Of a stretch of 64,000 nt of DNA, positions 15,774-24,625 are shown piece after piece. This stretch comes from Flavobacteriales bacterium (GTDB lineage: Bacteria; Bacteroidota; Bacteroidia; Flavobacteriales_F; PHOS-HE28). Numbering within the stretch: position 1 is the first letter of the stretch; every line of letters begins with the position of its first letter. The DNA lies in NCBI GenBank assembly GCA_026129465.1, contig JAHCIA010000001.1, positions 2,741,964 through 2,805,963 on the forward strand. Reading direction: 5' to 3'. The position numbers were made by a program, and so were the translations under genes. The notes beneath the pieces are model-generated. The model was given only the letters and a program-made list of their open reading frames with translations. It had not been told where the DNA came from and made no database searches.

Positions 15774-16348
15774 GATGGCTTCTATTATGTTCTTGCACTT
15801 TCTCCTCAGTCAATGGCGCGATGTATTGCTGTGCTATCCGGAGAGCTATCGGCTTCATAGCATAAAGGTGACTATCGCCAAGTCTTTGAAGCTCGATGGT
15901 CTTCTTCACCATATCCCATGCTTGACTCACCATCGCGGCATCCACTGAGAAGAAGGTATACATGGCATAGGCTTCATCCATTTCTCGAAATGCGGCCATT
16001 CTACGTAGCAAGGACTGTTCGATGGAGTCTAAATCGTCATTTTCACTGCCGCATGTCGGATCCTCACATAAGCTCGACCAGTAGTGATACTTCTTGTAGA
16101 ACTTTAAGACAGCCTTGCGCTGCTCCTCATCCAATGACAATCTGTTCTGAACTGCCCAACTCAATTGTCCCTTGATGCTTTCCGTGGTGCGGGTGATTTC
16201 AGCTATATCCTGTTTTGTAGCAAGGTTCTCTGCTTTCTTGTTCAAGTAGGTCCTGCCGAAAATCAAGACGAGCATAATGCCGCCTGAAATGCCAGCTTGA
16301 GCCCACTGAAGCCATTCGGGTATCACTACGTTGTACATCATTTAGTGC

Positions 16349-17095
16349 TCATAGGCCATTTATACTATGGCGAGTGGGCCATTTAAATGACAGTTTCGAC
16401 AACTCCATCATAGCCCTCTCGAAGAGCGAGTCTGGTACTTTCGAGTCCCTGATGTATGGATACCTTTTCATATCGCGCTCTGTTGCCTTCCGGTAAGGCT
16501 GAATAATTTCAATGAACCGTACAGCGCTAATTGCACTACTCTTCATGTCGAATCCATTTAGAAACAATCGTTGTAATGCACTGCCAAACAAAGGAACATA
16601 CATTTCCCCTTCACCGTTCTTCTTATATTTCTTTCGTATAAATGAACTTACGTACCTTCCACTACCATAAGAAGCAAACCAGTATTCATCAGTTAATCTC
16701 GCCTCATCTCTATTTCTTACAACAATTTTATTCACAACAATGCCCGCATGCTCCCTTAACAAAAAAACGGTGTAACTAACTCCATTCCCCCTGCGGATTT
16801 CATATTGGCTCGATTCTTCGATAAAATCTATATCAGACTCGTCGTCAATTGATCTCTCAATACGTACTACCGTTTGAATTTCTTTATTTACATAAAGAAA
16901 TATATCTCGGCAGTCTATCATTGGCACCAATCCATCCTCCCATTGGACTTCAGCCCAAGTGTATTCCATTCGTTCAATGACACGCCTAAATTTGACGTCT
17001 AAAACAAAAATTTGCTTTATCTGACTGCGTGATTCCTGCGCATGTATAATAAGATTATCGGGTGTTACCGCAGTACTTTCCATGGGTATGGTCAA
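16349..17095 (-). CDS. Protein of unknown function in an AT-rich module
   Basis: 248 residues from MTIPMESTAV; a start four codons later (MESTAV) is equally plausible. No signal peptide or transmembrane helix, so probably cytoplasmic. The body is mixed alpha/beta with no motif I recognise; it includes WEDGLVPMIDCRDIFLYVNK and YIRDSKVPDSLFERAMMELS. Codon use is strongly A/T-biased compared with the GC-rich neighbours, which suggests recent acquisition. The gene ends 7 bp before the IS-interrupted membrane protein gene on the same strand, so the two form a probable operon. Such unknown cytoplasmic-plus-membrane pairs occur in defence islands, but nothing here proves that role. Confidence 0.75.
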   Translation of the reverse strand: MTIPMESTAVTPDNLIIHAQESRSQIKQIFVLDVKFRRVIERMEYTWAEVQWEDGLVPMIDCRDIFLYVNKEIQTVVRIERSIDDESDIDFIEESSQYEIRRGNGVSYTVFLLREHAGIVVNKIVVRNRDEARLTDEYWFASYGSGRYVSSFIRKKYKKNGEGEMYVPLFGSALQRLFLNGFDMKSSAISAVRFIEIIQPYRKATERDMKRYPYIRDSKVPDSLFERAMMELSKLSFKWPTRHSINGL

Positions 17096-17136
17096 TTACT
17101 TTTATTGTAAGTGTACCTATGCCCCCCAACCCCCCG

Positions 17137-17171
17137 CAGGATCTCCGCGCATTTGGCGGGACCCTGCGGTA
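17137..17171 (-). repeat. GCAGGGTC-family palindrome downstream of nrdA
   Basis: CCGCAGG and CCTGCGG arms around a GC-rich interior (17137-17171). It resembles the palindromes at 14.0-14.3 kb and lies just after the nrdA stop, where it could also act as a terminator or mRNA-stabilising hairpin. Confidence 0.5.
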
Positions 17172-17179
17172 TCTCCCTC

Positions 17180-19822
17180 CTACCCACTACACATCTCACA
17201 CCCCTCCGGATCATCCAGCGAGCAGGCGATTTGCGCTTGCGCCTCGGCCTGCTTGCTCAGGGCGTTCATGCGTTCGGCGTTCTGCTTCTCCACGGCGCTC
17301 ATGGGCAGGTCGTCCGCTTCCTGCTCCGCTGCGCTGGCGGGTTGCGGCGCGCGCGCTTCCGCCGTGGCCATGCGCGCGAGGGTGGGCGCGCTGTGCGCGG
17401 TCTCCAGCACCGCGGCGCCGCCTGTGGGCGCACCATTGCCAGCCACCACGGCCTCTCGCACTCTTTCACCCGCCATAGCCTTGGCGGAGGCGGGCTCTTT
17501 CACCTTCACCCCGGGCTCCGCCAGCTTCGCTCCCGCTTCACGGGATTTCGCTTCGCTCAATTTGCTCTTATCAACCGTGAACTTGATGGCGTCCGTGGCG
17601 GCCTTGGTGCGCAGGTAGTACATGCCGGTCTTCAGGCCCGCCTTCCAGCTGTAGAAGTGCATGCTGGTAAGCTTGCCGAAGTTGGCGTTCTCCATGAAGA
17701 TGTTCAGGCTCTGGCTTTGGCAGATGTACGCGCCGCGGTCGGCGGCCATGTCGATGATCACCTTCTGGCTGATCTCCCACGCTGTCTTGTACAGCTCCTT
17801 CAGGTTCTGCGGGATCTCCGGGATGTGCTGCACGCTGCCGTTGGCGGCGATGATCTTGTTCTTGAGGTCCTCGCCCCAGAGGCCCAGCTTCACCAGGTCG
17901 CGCAGCAGGTACTTGTTCACCACCACGAACTCGCCGCTGAGCACGCGCCGCGTGTAGATGTTGCTGGTGTAGGGCTCGAAGCATTCGTTGTTGCCCAGGA
18001 TCTGGGCGGTGCTGGCCGTGGGCATGGGCGCCAGCAGCAGGCTGTTGCGCACGCCGTGGGTCTTCACCTCCTCGCGCAGCACGTCCCACTCCCAGCGGTC
18101 GCTGGGCTTCACGCCCCACATGTCGAACTGGAAGACGCCCTCGCTCACCGGGCTGCCCTTGTAGGTCTCGTAGGGGCCCTCCTCCTTCGCCAGGTCCTTG
18201 CTGGCGGTCATGGCGGCGTAGTAGATGGTCTCGAAGATCTCGCGGTTCAGCACCTTGGCCTCCACGCTGTCGAAGGGGTGGCGCATGAGTATGAAGGCGT
18301 CCGCCAGGCCCTGCACGCCGATGCCGATGGGGCGGTGGCGCATGTTGCTGCGGCGCGCCTCGGGAATGGGGTAGTAGTTCTGGTCGATGACCCGGTTGAG
18401 GTTCTTCGTGAGCTGGTAGGTGATGGCGAAGAGCTTGTCGTGGTCGAACTTGCCCTTGTGGACGAACTTGGGCAGGGCGATGGAGCCCAGGTTGCACACG
18501 GCCACCTCGTCGGGGCTGGTGTACTCGATGATCTCCGTGCAGAGGTTGCTGCTCTTGATGGTGCCCAGGTTCTGCTGGTTGCTCTTGCCGTTGGCGGCGT
18601 CCTTGAAGAGGATGTAGGGCGTGCCGGTCTCAATCTGGCTCTCCAGGACCTTGAACCAGAGGTCCTGCGCCTTCACGGTGCCGCGGCCCTTGCCCTCCTG
18701 CTCGTACCGCTCGTACAGCGCCTCGAACTCCGCGCCCCAGGTGTCGGCCAGGCCGGGGCATTCGTTGGGGCACATCAGGGTCCAGTCGGCGCCCTGCTCC
18801 ACGCGCTTCATGAAGAGGTCGGGGATCCACAGGGCGAAGAAGAGGTCGCGGGCGCGCATCTCCTCCTTGCCGTGGTTCTTCTTCAGTTCCAAAAAGTCGA
18901 ACACGTCGGCGTGCCAGGGCTCCAGGTAGATGGCGAAGCTGCCCTTGCGCTTGCCGCCGCCCTGGTCCACGTAGCGGGCCGTGTCGTTGAACACGCGCAG
19001 CATGGGCACGATGCCGTTGCTGGTGCCGTTGGTGCCCTTGATGTAGCTGCCCTTCGCGCGCAGGTTGTGTACGCTGAGGCCGATGCCGCCGGCGCTCTGG
19101 CTGATCTGGGCGCACTGCTTCAGGGTGTCGTAGATGCCGCTGATGCTGTCGTCCTTCAGTTGCAGCAGGAAGCAGCTGCTCATCTGCGGCTTGGGCGTGC
19201 CGGCGTTGAAGAGCGTGGGCGTGGCGTGGGTGTACCAGCCCTCGCTCAACGCGTTGTAGGTCTCGATGGCGCTGTCCAGGTCCGTCTTGTGGATGCCGAG
19301 GGCCACGCGCATGAGCATGTGCTGGGGGCGCTCCACCACCTGGCCGTGCAGGCGCAGGAGGTAGCTGCGCTCCAGGGTCTTGAAGCCGAAGTAGTCGTAG
19401 TTGAAGTCGCGGTCGTAGATGATGGCGCTGTCCAGCGTGTCGGCGTGCGCGCGGATGATGGCCATCACGTCATCGGCGATCAGGCTGGCCTTCTCGCCGG
19501 TCTTCGGGTCGATGTACTCGTGGAGGTCCTTCATCACGTCGCTGAAGGACTTCTTGGTGTTCTTGTGCAGGTTGCTGACGGCGATGCGGCTGGCGAGCTG
19601 GGCGTAGTCCGGGTGCTTCACCGTCATGGTGGCGCTCACCTCGGCGGTGAGGTTGTCCAGCTGGGTGGTGGTGACGCCGTCGAAGATGCCGTCGATCACC
19701 TTGAGGGTCACCGCGGTGGCGTCCACGGAGGGGTCCAGGCCGTAGCACAGTTTCTTCACCCGGGCGGTGATCTTGTCGAACTTCACCGCCTCCCGGCGGC
19801 CGTCGCGCTTGATGACGTACAT
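17180..19822 (-). CDS. nrdA: Ribonucleoside-diphosphate reductase class I, alpha subunit
   Basis: 880 residues. Known role: reduces ribonucleotides to deoxyribonucleotides for DNA synthesis together with NrdB. Residues 1-90 form an ATP-cone ([19 protein letters not shown]). Catalytic features: the first cysteine in [11 protein letters not shown] (about residue 215), the radical cysteine and its partners in SNLCTEI, the second redox cysteine in VAVCNLGSI, and [20 protein letters not shown]. The C-terminus [14 protein letters not shown] carries the shuttle CxxC. Between core and tail is an unusually long, low-complexity Ala/Glu/Pro linker (about residues 755-850). It contains a small palindrome flanked by direct repeats (17461-17504). 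nrdB lies upstream on the same strand, 260 bp away; that gap shows a short hairpin but no gene. Confidence 0.95.
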   Translation of the reverse strand: MYVIKRDGRREAVKFDKITARVKKLCYGLDPSVDATAVTLKVIDGIFDGVTTTQLDNLTAEVSATMTVKHPDYAQLASRIAVSNLHKNTKKSFSDVMKDLHEYIDPKTGEKASLIADDVMAIIRAHADTLDSAIIYDRDFNYDYFGFKTLERSYLLRLHGQVVERPQHMLMRVALGIHKTDLDSAIETYNALSEGWYTHATPTLFNAGTPKPQMSSCFLLQLKDDSISGIYDTLKQCAQISQSAGGIGLSVHNLRAKGSYIKGTNGTSNGIVPMLRVFNDTARYVDQGGGKRKGSFAIYLEPWHADVFDFLELKKNHGKEEMRARDLFFALWIPDLFMKRVEQGADWTLMCPNECPGLADTWGAEFEALYERYEQEGKGRGTVKAQDLWFKVLESQIETGTPYILFKDAANGKSNQQNLGTIKSSNLCTEIIEYTSPDEVAVCNLGSIALPKFVHKGKFDHDKLFAITYQLTKNLNRVIDQNYYPIPEARRSNMRHRPIGIGVQGLADAFILMRHPFDSVEAKVLNREIFETIYYAAMTASKDLAKEEGPYETYKGSPVSEGVFQFDMWGVKPSDRWEWDVLREEVKTHGVRNSLLLAPMPTASTAQILGNNECFEPYTSNIYTRRVLSGEFVVVNKYLLRDLVKLGLWGEDLKNKIIAANGSVQHIPEIPQNLKELYKTAWEISQKVIIDMAADRGAYICQSQSLNIFMENANFGKLTSMHFYSWKAGLKTGMYYLRTKAATDAIKFTVDKSKLSEAKSREAGAKLAEPGVKVKEPASAKAMAGERVREAVVAGNGAPTGGAAVLETAHSAPTLARMATAEARAPQPASAAEQEADDLPMSAVEKQNAERMNALSKQAEAQAQIACSLDDPEGCEMCSG
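17461..17504. repeat. Small palindromic insert inside nrdA, flanked by direct repeats
   Basis: CTCTTTCACC occurs at 17461-17470 and 17495-17504. Between them lies a GC-rich 24-bp near-palindrome (CGCCATAGCC, then TTGGCGGAGGCGGG). It falls in the variable C-terminal linker of NrdA, and the reading frame stays open. Confidence 0.6.
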
Positions 19823-20064
19823 GCTTCTTGTCTTGTTTTTCAGGGGGCCTTGGCGCCCCCCGGGATGGTTGTTGACCGCTCGGCTCCCGCTCCGCGGTGT
19901 GTCGCTTTTCCTGTCAGTGCAGGGCTTACAAGGTGGCTCCTCTTCGGTCCTTTTTCCCGGCGGGCGATCGGTGGATCTTGAACCGGTCGTTGTGAATTGT
20001 GGAAGACCGCTGTCCGCCGGTGGCTCTGGCCCTATGCCACCAGAGATCGTGCATGGGGCCTGGA

Positions 20065-20079
20065 ACGACCGTCGGTCGT
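20065..20079. repeat. Short perfect palindrome after nrdB
   Basis: ACGACCG-T-CGGTCGT, 15 bp, four bases beyond the nrdB stop codon. Possible weak hairpin; no T-run is present. Confidence 0.35.
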
Positions 20080-20082
20080 CAA

Positions 20083-21123
20083 CTAGAAATCAGCGTCCAG
20101 GGTGAACTTGGCCTCGTCCTTCCCGCCCTTGTTGAGCACGCCGGCCTTCTGGTACTCGCCCACGCGCTTCTCGAAGAAGTTGGTCTTGCCCTGCAGGGAG
20201 ATCATCTCCATGAAGTCGAAGGGGTTCATGGCGTTGTAGACCTTCTCGTTGCCCAGTTCCACCAGCAGGCGATCGGCCACGAACTCGATGTATTGCTGCA
20301 TGAGCTTGGCGTTCATGCCGATCAGGTTCACGGGCAGTGCGTCGGTGACGAACTCCTTCTCGATCTCCACCGCGTCACGGATGATGGTCTCCACGGTCTT
20401 CTTGGGGAGCTTGTTCAGCAGGTGCTTGGTGTAGAGCAGGCAGGCGAAGTCGCAATGCAGGCCCTCATCACGGCTGATGAGTTCGTTGCTGAAGGAGAGG
20501 CCGGGCATCAGACCGCGCTTCTTCAGCCAGAAGATGGAGCAGAAGCTGCCGCTGAAGAAGATGCCCTCCACGGCGGCGAAGGCGATGAGGCGCTCGGCGA
20601 AGCTGCCCTTGCTGATCCAGCGCAGGGCCCATTCGGCCTTGCGGCTCACGCAGGGCACGGTGTCGATGGCGTGCAGCAGGCGGTCCTTCTCGATGGGGTC
20701 CTTGATCAGGGTGTCGATCAGCAGGCTGTAGGTCTCGCTGTGGATGTTCTCCATCATGATCTGGAACCCGTAGAAGAAACGTGCCTCGGGGTACTGCACC
20801 TCATGGAGGAAGTTCTCGGCGAGGTTCTCGTTGACGATGCCGTCGCTGGCGGCGAAAAAGGCCAGCACGTGTTTGATGAAGAAGCGCTCGTCGTCGTTGA
20901 GCTTGTCGTTCCAGTCAACCAGGTCGGCATGCAGGTCGATCTCCTCGGCGGTCCAGAAGGCGGCCTCATGCTTCTTGTAGAACTGCCAGATGTCGTTGTG
21001 TTGGATGGGGAAGATGACGAAACGGTCCTTGTTCTCCTTGAGCAGCGGTTCGTTGGCGGCGGCGGGATCGGCGGGGAGGATATCCTCCAGGCTGGTCTGG
21101 GTCTCGGGCTTTTGTTGGTTCAT
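20083..21123 (-). CDS. nrdB: Ribonucleoside-diphosphate reductase class I, beta subunit
   Basis: 346 residues, ferritin-like. Known role: holds the di-iron centre and tyrosyl radical that start catalysis in NrdA. Ligands seen: an acidic residue in [12 protein letters not shown], Glu and His in [11 protein letters not shown] with the radical Tyr four residues after that His, Glu in [15 protein letters not shown], and Glu/His in [10 protein letters not shown]. The presence of this Tyr indicates class Ia-type chemistry. The gene precedes nrdA on the same strand with a 260-bp gap. No NrdR box was recognised upstream. The upstream gap 21124-21675 holds no gene; it contains a CCCTGAGCGTGTCGAAGGG motif at 21225-21243. 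Confidence 0.95.
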   Translation of the reverse strand: MNQQKPETQTSLEDILPADPAAANEPLLKENKDRFVIFPIQHNDIWQFYKKHEAAFWTAEEIDLHADLVDWNDKLNDDERFFIKHVLAFFAASDGIVNENLAENFLHEVQYPEARFFYGFQIMMENIHSETYSLLIDTLIKDPIEKDRLLHAIDTVPCVSRKAEWALRWISKGSFAERLIAFAAVEGIFFSGSFCSIFWLKKRGLMPGLSFSNELISRDEGLHCDFACLLYTKHLLNKLPKKTVETIIRDAVEIEKEFVTDALPVNLIGMNAKLMQQYIEFVADRLLVELGNEKVYNAMNPFDFMEMISLQGKTNFFEKRVGEYQKAGVLNKGGKDEAKFTLDADF

Positions 21124-21224
21124 GGTCTATGCGCTCTTGGGGACAAAGGATCTCCTACGGGGTTGGCCCCGTGTTTTTCACGATAGGACTTGTTGGGTTC
21201 CCGCCGGCGTCGATCCCGGACTTG

Positions 21225-21243
21225 CCCTGAGCGTGTCGAAGGG
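21225..21243. repeat. Short widespread repeat motif (CCCTGAGCGTGTCGAAGGG)
   Basis: An imperfect 19-bp palindrome of a type recalled from intergenic regions of many unrelated bacteria (recollection, not checked). It lies in the 552-bp gene-free gap upstream of nrdB. Confidence 0.4.
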
Positions 21244-21675
21244 TGGTCCGGGAGAGCGTCGTCGTCGGGTTACAAATGTGGAAAGCGATCCATGTGCGGG
21301 CAAGCGCTTGCGCCGATCATCTGTCCGGAGTTTTCAACACGGCCCGGTTCGGCGCGATCGGCGCGGGCGGGATCCATGCGTGATCCGTGCAAGTGCTTTC
21401 TATTCACGATCGATCAACACTGCGGAAACCGCGCGGCAACAGGGCTTCGGTGCAGGCGGGCAAGATCGGAACGCGCATCGATAGGCGCGTTGTGAAGGAG
21501 GTATGCCACGCGGTGCGGACCAGCCGCAGGCTCGAGCGCGATGGTGTGGCGCAGGGGCCCTGTGCATGCGGTCTTGGGTGGATCATCACACGCGGAGGCG
21601 CGGAGGACGCGAAGAAGAAGGGAGCCTGGAGTTCGACTCCGCATGCTTCGCGACTCCGCGTGGGTTCCCCTCCGG

Positions 21676-22260
21676 TCACACCTCACCGCGTGTCTGCTTC
21701 CACGCCGCGAACACCTCCTCCAATTCCGCATACCACACCTGCCCGTACTTGCGCACCAGTGCCTCCTTCAAAAAGCGGAACACCGGCACGCCCAGCTTGG
21801 CGCCGCACGCGCAGGCCGGCTCGCACAGGTGCCAGCGGTGGTAGTTGAGCCCGTCGTGGAACTTCAGCTTCGCGATGCGGATGGGGTAGAGGTGGCAGCT
21901 GATGGGTTTGCGGAAGGGGATGGCGCCGTCCTTCCATGCCTTTTCGATGCCGCACAGCGCGACGCCCTTTTCGAATACGGTGAAGGCGCATTCCTTGTGG
22001 CCGTCTACCAGCGGTGTCACGCGGTCGCCATCGCTGTCGATCACGCTGGTGCCGAATTCGGCCACGGCGCGCCGGCCGCTTTCGGGGATGTACGGCTTGA
22101 TCTTCGGCCAGAGTTCGGCGATCAGCGCGGCCTCCTCCTCCTCCAGCGGTGCGCCGCTCTCGCCCTCCACGCAGCAGGCGCCCTTGCACGCGTTGAGGTC
22201 GCACACGAAGCGCTCCTCGAAGAGGTCCTCGCTGATGAGGGTGCCGCGGTGTTCGATCAT
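21676..22260 (-). CDS. DUF3109 family cysteine-rich protein
   Basis: 194 residues. Cysteines are clustered as CDLNACKGACCVEGESG at the N-terminus, then CAF, CGIEKAW, SCHLYPIRI and CEPACACG. This is the pattern of DUF3109, a Bacteroidota family related to YkgJ-type zinc/iron cysteine-cluster proteins. The family is predicted to bind a metal or Fe-S cluster; the reaction is unknown. No signal peptide, so probably cytoplasmic. Length and cysteine set look complete. It follows the antiporter gene on the same strand by 12 bp, so the two are probably co-transcribed. Confidence 0.85.
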   Translation of the reverse strand: MIEHRGTLISEDLFEERFVCDLNACKGACCVEGESGAPLEEEEAALIAELWPKIKPYIPESGRRAVAEFGTSVIDSDGDRVTPLVDGHKECAFTVFEKGVALCGIEKAWKDGAIPFRKPISCHLYPIRIAKLKFHDGLNYHRWHLCEPACACGAKLGVPVFRFLKEALVRKYGQVWYAELEEVFAAWKQTRGEV

Positions 22261-22272
22261 GGACCGTTCGGC

Positions 22273-24441
22273 CTACTTGCCACCTTTCAGCACCTTCTTC
22301 ACGAAACGCCCGGCGCTGTCCAGGGTCTTCACGCCTTCCTCCAGCATGTCGGTCATGGCGGGGTTCAGGTCCTTCTTGTCCAGGTAGTCATCGCCAAGCT
22401 GTTCGGGCATGATCACCAGGAAGCCGTTCTCCGTGAAATACCTGCCGAGTTGGCGAGGCAGCTTGTCCATCTTGGGGTCGTAGCTGATCGAGCCTTTCCG
22501 GGCGGCCACCACCACCAGCAGGTCGTCGCGGCCCAGACCACGGCCGATGATCAGCAGGTCCTCCCAATCATCGAGCACCTCATACCCGGCCACCAATGGA
22601 TCGGCACCGCGCTCACAGAGAATGCGCAACCGCTCCAGCGTGGAGGGCGTGCCATGGAAGCGGATGGTGGCGCCCGTTTGCTTCACCAGGGCCTTCACCC
22701 GGTCGAACCAGCGCACGAAGCCGGCCTCGAACTCGGCCTTGGGCGGCACGGCCACGATGATGCGCTTGACGGTGCCCAGGGGCTGCAGGGGGCGGTAGAT
22801 GAAAACGGCCTTCGGCGATCTGGCCAGCACCGCATCAGTGAGCGCGCCGAAGCTCGGGTCGCTGTCGAGACCCTCGCGCGTGAGGCCGAGCACCACATCG
22901 GTGGCCTGGTATTCCTTGATGGTGAAGGTGAGTCCGCTGGCCGTGTTGATGTCGTGCCGCACGAGCGCCTCCAGGGTGTTGTCCGTGGCGGCCGCCTGCT
23001 TCACGGCCTGCTCCAGCAGCTTTCGGCCGTCGGCGCGCTTGCCGTTGCCATCGCTCTGTTCGTCCACCACGTGCAGGGCATAAAGCCGTTCGCGGGCCTT
23101 GGGCTGTTTCATCAGCACGGCCAGTTCCACCAGCGGCTCGGCGGTCTCGATGCCGGCCAGGCTCACCAGGATGCGGCCCGTGGCCTCGTCATCGGGGCCC
23201 AGTTGCTCGTCCTCCTCCAGCACCGCCAACCGGCTGGCCGCCCGCGCCACGGTGAAGGAGCTGATGGTGCAGGTGACCAGGATCATCACGATGGTGCCAT
23301 TGAGGACGGCTTCGCTGAGCAGGCGCACCTCGTTGCCGTTGGCGTCCACCCCCAGGATGATCTTGTAGCCCACGGTCACCGCGGCCAGGGTGGCGGCCGC
23401 CTGCGCGTTGCTCAGGCCGAACATCATCATGAACTCGTCCCGGGAGAACCGGAAGCTGAGCTTGGCCAGCCATGCGGCGATGAACTTGCAGGCCGTGGCC
23501 ACCACGGTCATGGTGGCGGCCACCTTCAGCGTTTCCCAGCCCTTGAAGAAGATGCGATAGTCCACGAGCATGCCTACGCCGATGAGGAAGAAGGGAATGA
23601 ATAGCGCATTGCCGACGAACTCGATGCGGTTCATCAGCGGCGAGGTGTGCGGTATCAGCCGGTTGAGCGCCAGCCCCGCCGCGAAGGCCCCGATGATGGC
23701 CTCCACGCCGGCCAGCTCGGCAAGGAACGCTGCCAGGAACACGGTGGCCAGCACGAAGATGTACTGCGAGATGCTGTCGCCCTCCTTCTTGAAGAACCAG
23801 CGGGCCAGCCAGGGGAAGACCCACATGACGATGAAGGTGAAAATGGCAAGTGACACGCCCAAGCGCGTCCAGAAGGCCTGGCCCACATCGCCCTGCACCA
23901 TGCCCACCACCACGGCCAGCACCAACAGGGCCAGCGTGTCGGTGATGATGGTGCCGCCCACGGTGATGTTCACCGCGCGGTTCTTGATCACCCCGAAACG
24001 GCTGGCGATGGGGTAGGCGATCAGCGTATGCGAGGCGAACATGCTGGCCAGCAGGATGGAGGAGTTCATCGGGTAACCAAGGACATAGAAACTTACCGCC
24101 GCGCCGATGCCCATGGGAATGAGGAAGGTGAACAGGCCGAAGACGATGCTGCGGTACTTGTTCTTCTTGAACTCCTGCATGTCGATCTCCAGCCCGGCCA
24201 GGAACATGATGTAGAGCAGGCCCACCGTGCCGAAGAGCACGATGCTGGCGTCGCGCAGCATGAGGTTGAGGCCGTTGGGCCCGATGACCGCCCCGGCGAT
24301 GATCAGCCCGATGATCGGCGGGATGCGCAGGCGGTTGAGCACCAGCGGCCCGAAAAGGATGATGAAGAGCACCAGCGAGAAGATCAGCACCGGGTTCTCC
24401 AGCGGGAACTTCAACTCGATGGTGGGCAGGGCGAGGAGCAT
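22273..24441 (-). CDS. Cation:proton antiporter (CPA2/Kef type) with C-terminal Usp-like domains
   Basis: 722 residues from MLLALPTIELKFPLENP. Residues about 17-400 form roughly 12 transmembrane helices with CPA2 motifs: RIPPIIGLIIAGAVIGPNGL, GLLYIMFLAGLEIDMQEFKK, and EAIIGAFAAGLALNRLIP. The remaining 300 or so residues are soluble and look like two tandem universal-stress-type alpha/beta domains (starting near LVSLAGIETAEPLVELAVLM and TVKRIIVAVPPKAEFEAGFV). They replace the TrkA-N domain of classical KefB/C. Likely inner-membrane K+ or Na+/H+ exchange; the ion cannot be told from sequence. A start 13 codons upstream is possible. Confidence 0.87.
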   Translation of the reverse strand: MLLALPTIELKFPLENPVLIFSLVLFIILFGPLVLNRLRIPPIIGLIIAGAVIGPNGLNLMLRDASIVLFGTVGLLYIMFLAGLEIDMQEFKKNKYRSIVFGLFTFLIPMGIGAAVSFYVLGYPMNSSILLASMFASHTLIAYPIASRFGVIKNRAVNITVGGTIITDTLALLVLAVVVGMVQGDVGQAFWTRLGVSLAIFTFIVMWVFPWLARWFFKKEGDSISQYIFVLATVFLAAFLAELAGVEAIIGAFAAGLALNRLIPHTSPLMNRIEFVGNALFIPFFLIGVGMLVDYRIFFKGWETLKVAATMTVVATACKFIAAWLAKLSFRFSRDEFMMMFGLSNAQAAATLAAVTVGYKIILGVDANGNEVRLLSEAVLNGTIVMILVTCTISSFTVARAASRLAVLEEDEQLGPDDEATGRILVSLAGIETAEPLVELAVLMKQPKARERLYALHVVDEQSDGNGKRADGRKLLEQAVKQAAATDNTLEALVRHDINTASGLTFTIKEYQATDVVLGLTREGLDSDPSFGALTDAVLARSPKAVFIYRPLQPLGTVKRIIVAVPPKAEFEAGFVRWFDRVKALVKQTGATIRFHGTPSTLERLRILCERGADPLVAGYEVLDDWEDLLIIGRGLGRDDLLVVVAARKGSISYDPKMDKLPRQLGRYFTENGFLVIMPEQLGDDYLDKKDLNPAMTDMLEEGVKTLDSAGRFVKKVLKGGK

Positions 24442-24567
24442 GGGGTGGGTCAAAGGTCGGGCTTGGCGGGGAGAGGCCACGCCATGCCAGTCCTATCGTG
24501 TGCGGATAGGCCCATCCGTTCGTTGGGTTCTCCGGGTTGTGCGCCATCCCCGCATCTTTGTGCCCGC

Positions 24568-24590
24568 GCCTGCCTACCGGCAGGCAGGCC
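24568..24590. repeat. Palindromic repeat upstream of the glycyl-tRNA synthetase gene
   Basis: GCCTGCC-TACCG-GCAGGCAGGC, a GC-rich dyad in the 184-bp gap between the divergent antiporter and glycyl-tRNA synthetase genes. It resembles short dispersed repeats recalled from other bacterial genomes. Confidence 0.5.
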
Positions 24591-24625
24591 GCCGAAGGTT
24601 TCCAGGGCGACCGCGAAATGACACC

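Larger units (their letters stand above)
14885..15784 (+). mobile_element. IS5-family (IS427-like) insertion sequence with 4-bp target duplication
   Basis: The element body runs from about 14889 to 15780. The ends are imperfect inverted repeats: left GGCCATCTCAAAAATAGTT (from 14891), right (reverse complement from 15780) AGCCATCTCAAAATAGTTT. TCTA occurs just outside both ends (14885-14888 and 15781-15784). Deleting the element plus one TCTA restores the reading frame of the interrupted gene, which fixes the ends within a base or two. It carries one frameshifted transposase gene. Confidence 0.85.
14744..16341 (-). pseudogene. Membrane-anchored protein of unknown function, split by an IS element
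   Basis: The 5' part (16341 to 15781) encodes 187 residues: one N-terminal transmembrane helix (WAQAGISGGIMLVLIFG), a charged helical stretch starting NLATKQDIAEITRTTESIKG, and an alpha-helical body. The IS element begins at about codon 188. Beyond it, 14884 down to 14744 continues in frame (LYDELDSMSNDFLSATKPVT to a stop after YGQTIVEG). Joining at the TCTA duplication gives an uninterrupted 233-residue protein. As the DNA stands, translation runs into IS sequence and stops after HLKIVCA. I do not recognise the family. Single-helix proteins with this NLATKQDI-type linker are common in variable genome regions. It is AT-rich compared with its surroundings and follows the next gene by 7 bp. Confidence 0.75.

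Noticed and set aside
15754..15780. C-terminus HLKIVCA of the membrane protein as native
   Set aside because: These codons lie in the terminal repeat of the IS; the native continuation is at 14884-14744.
19829..19866. Terminator between nrdB and nrdA
   Set aside because: A GC-rich hairpin exists, but no T-run follows on the minus strand and it sits just before the nrdA start; a leader structure is as likely.
17111..19981. A 956-codon open frame on the plus strand
   Set aside because: It is the antisense of nrdA, low in complexity and rich in Val/His/Gln as expected for a GC-rich shadow.
21124..21675. Small genes in the gap upstream of nrdB
   Set aside because: The open frames there have no start context, family signature or consistent codon use.
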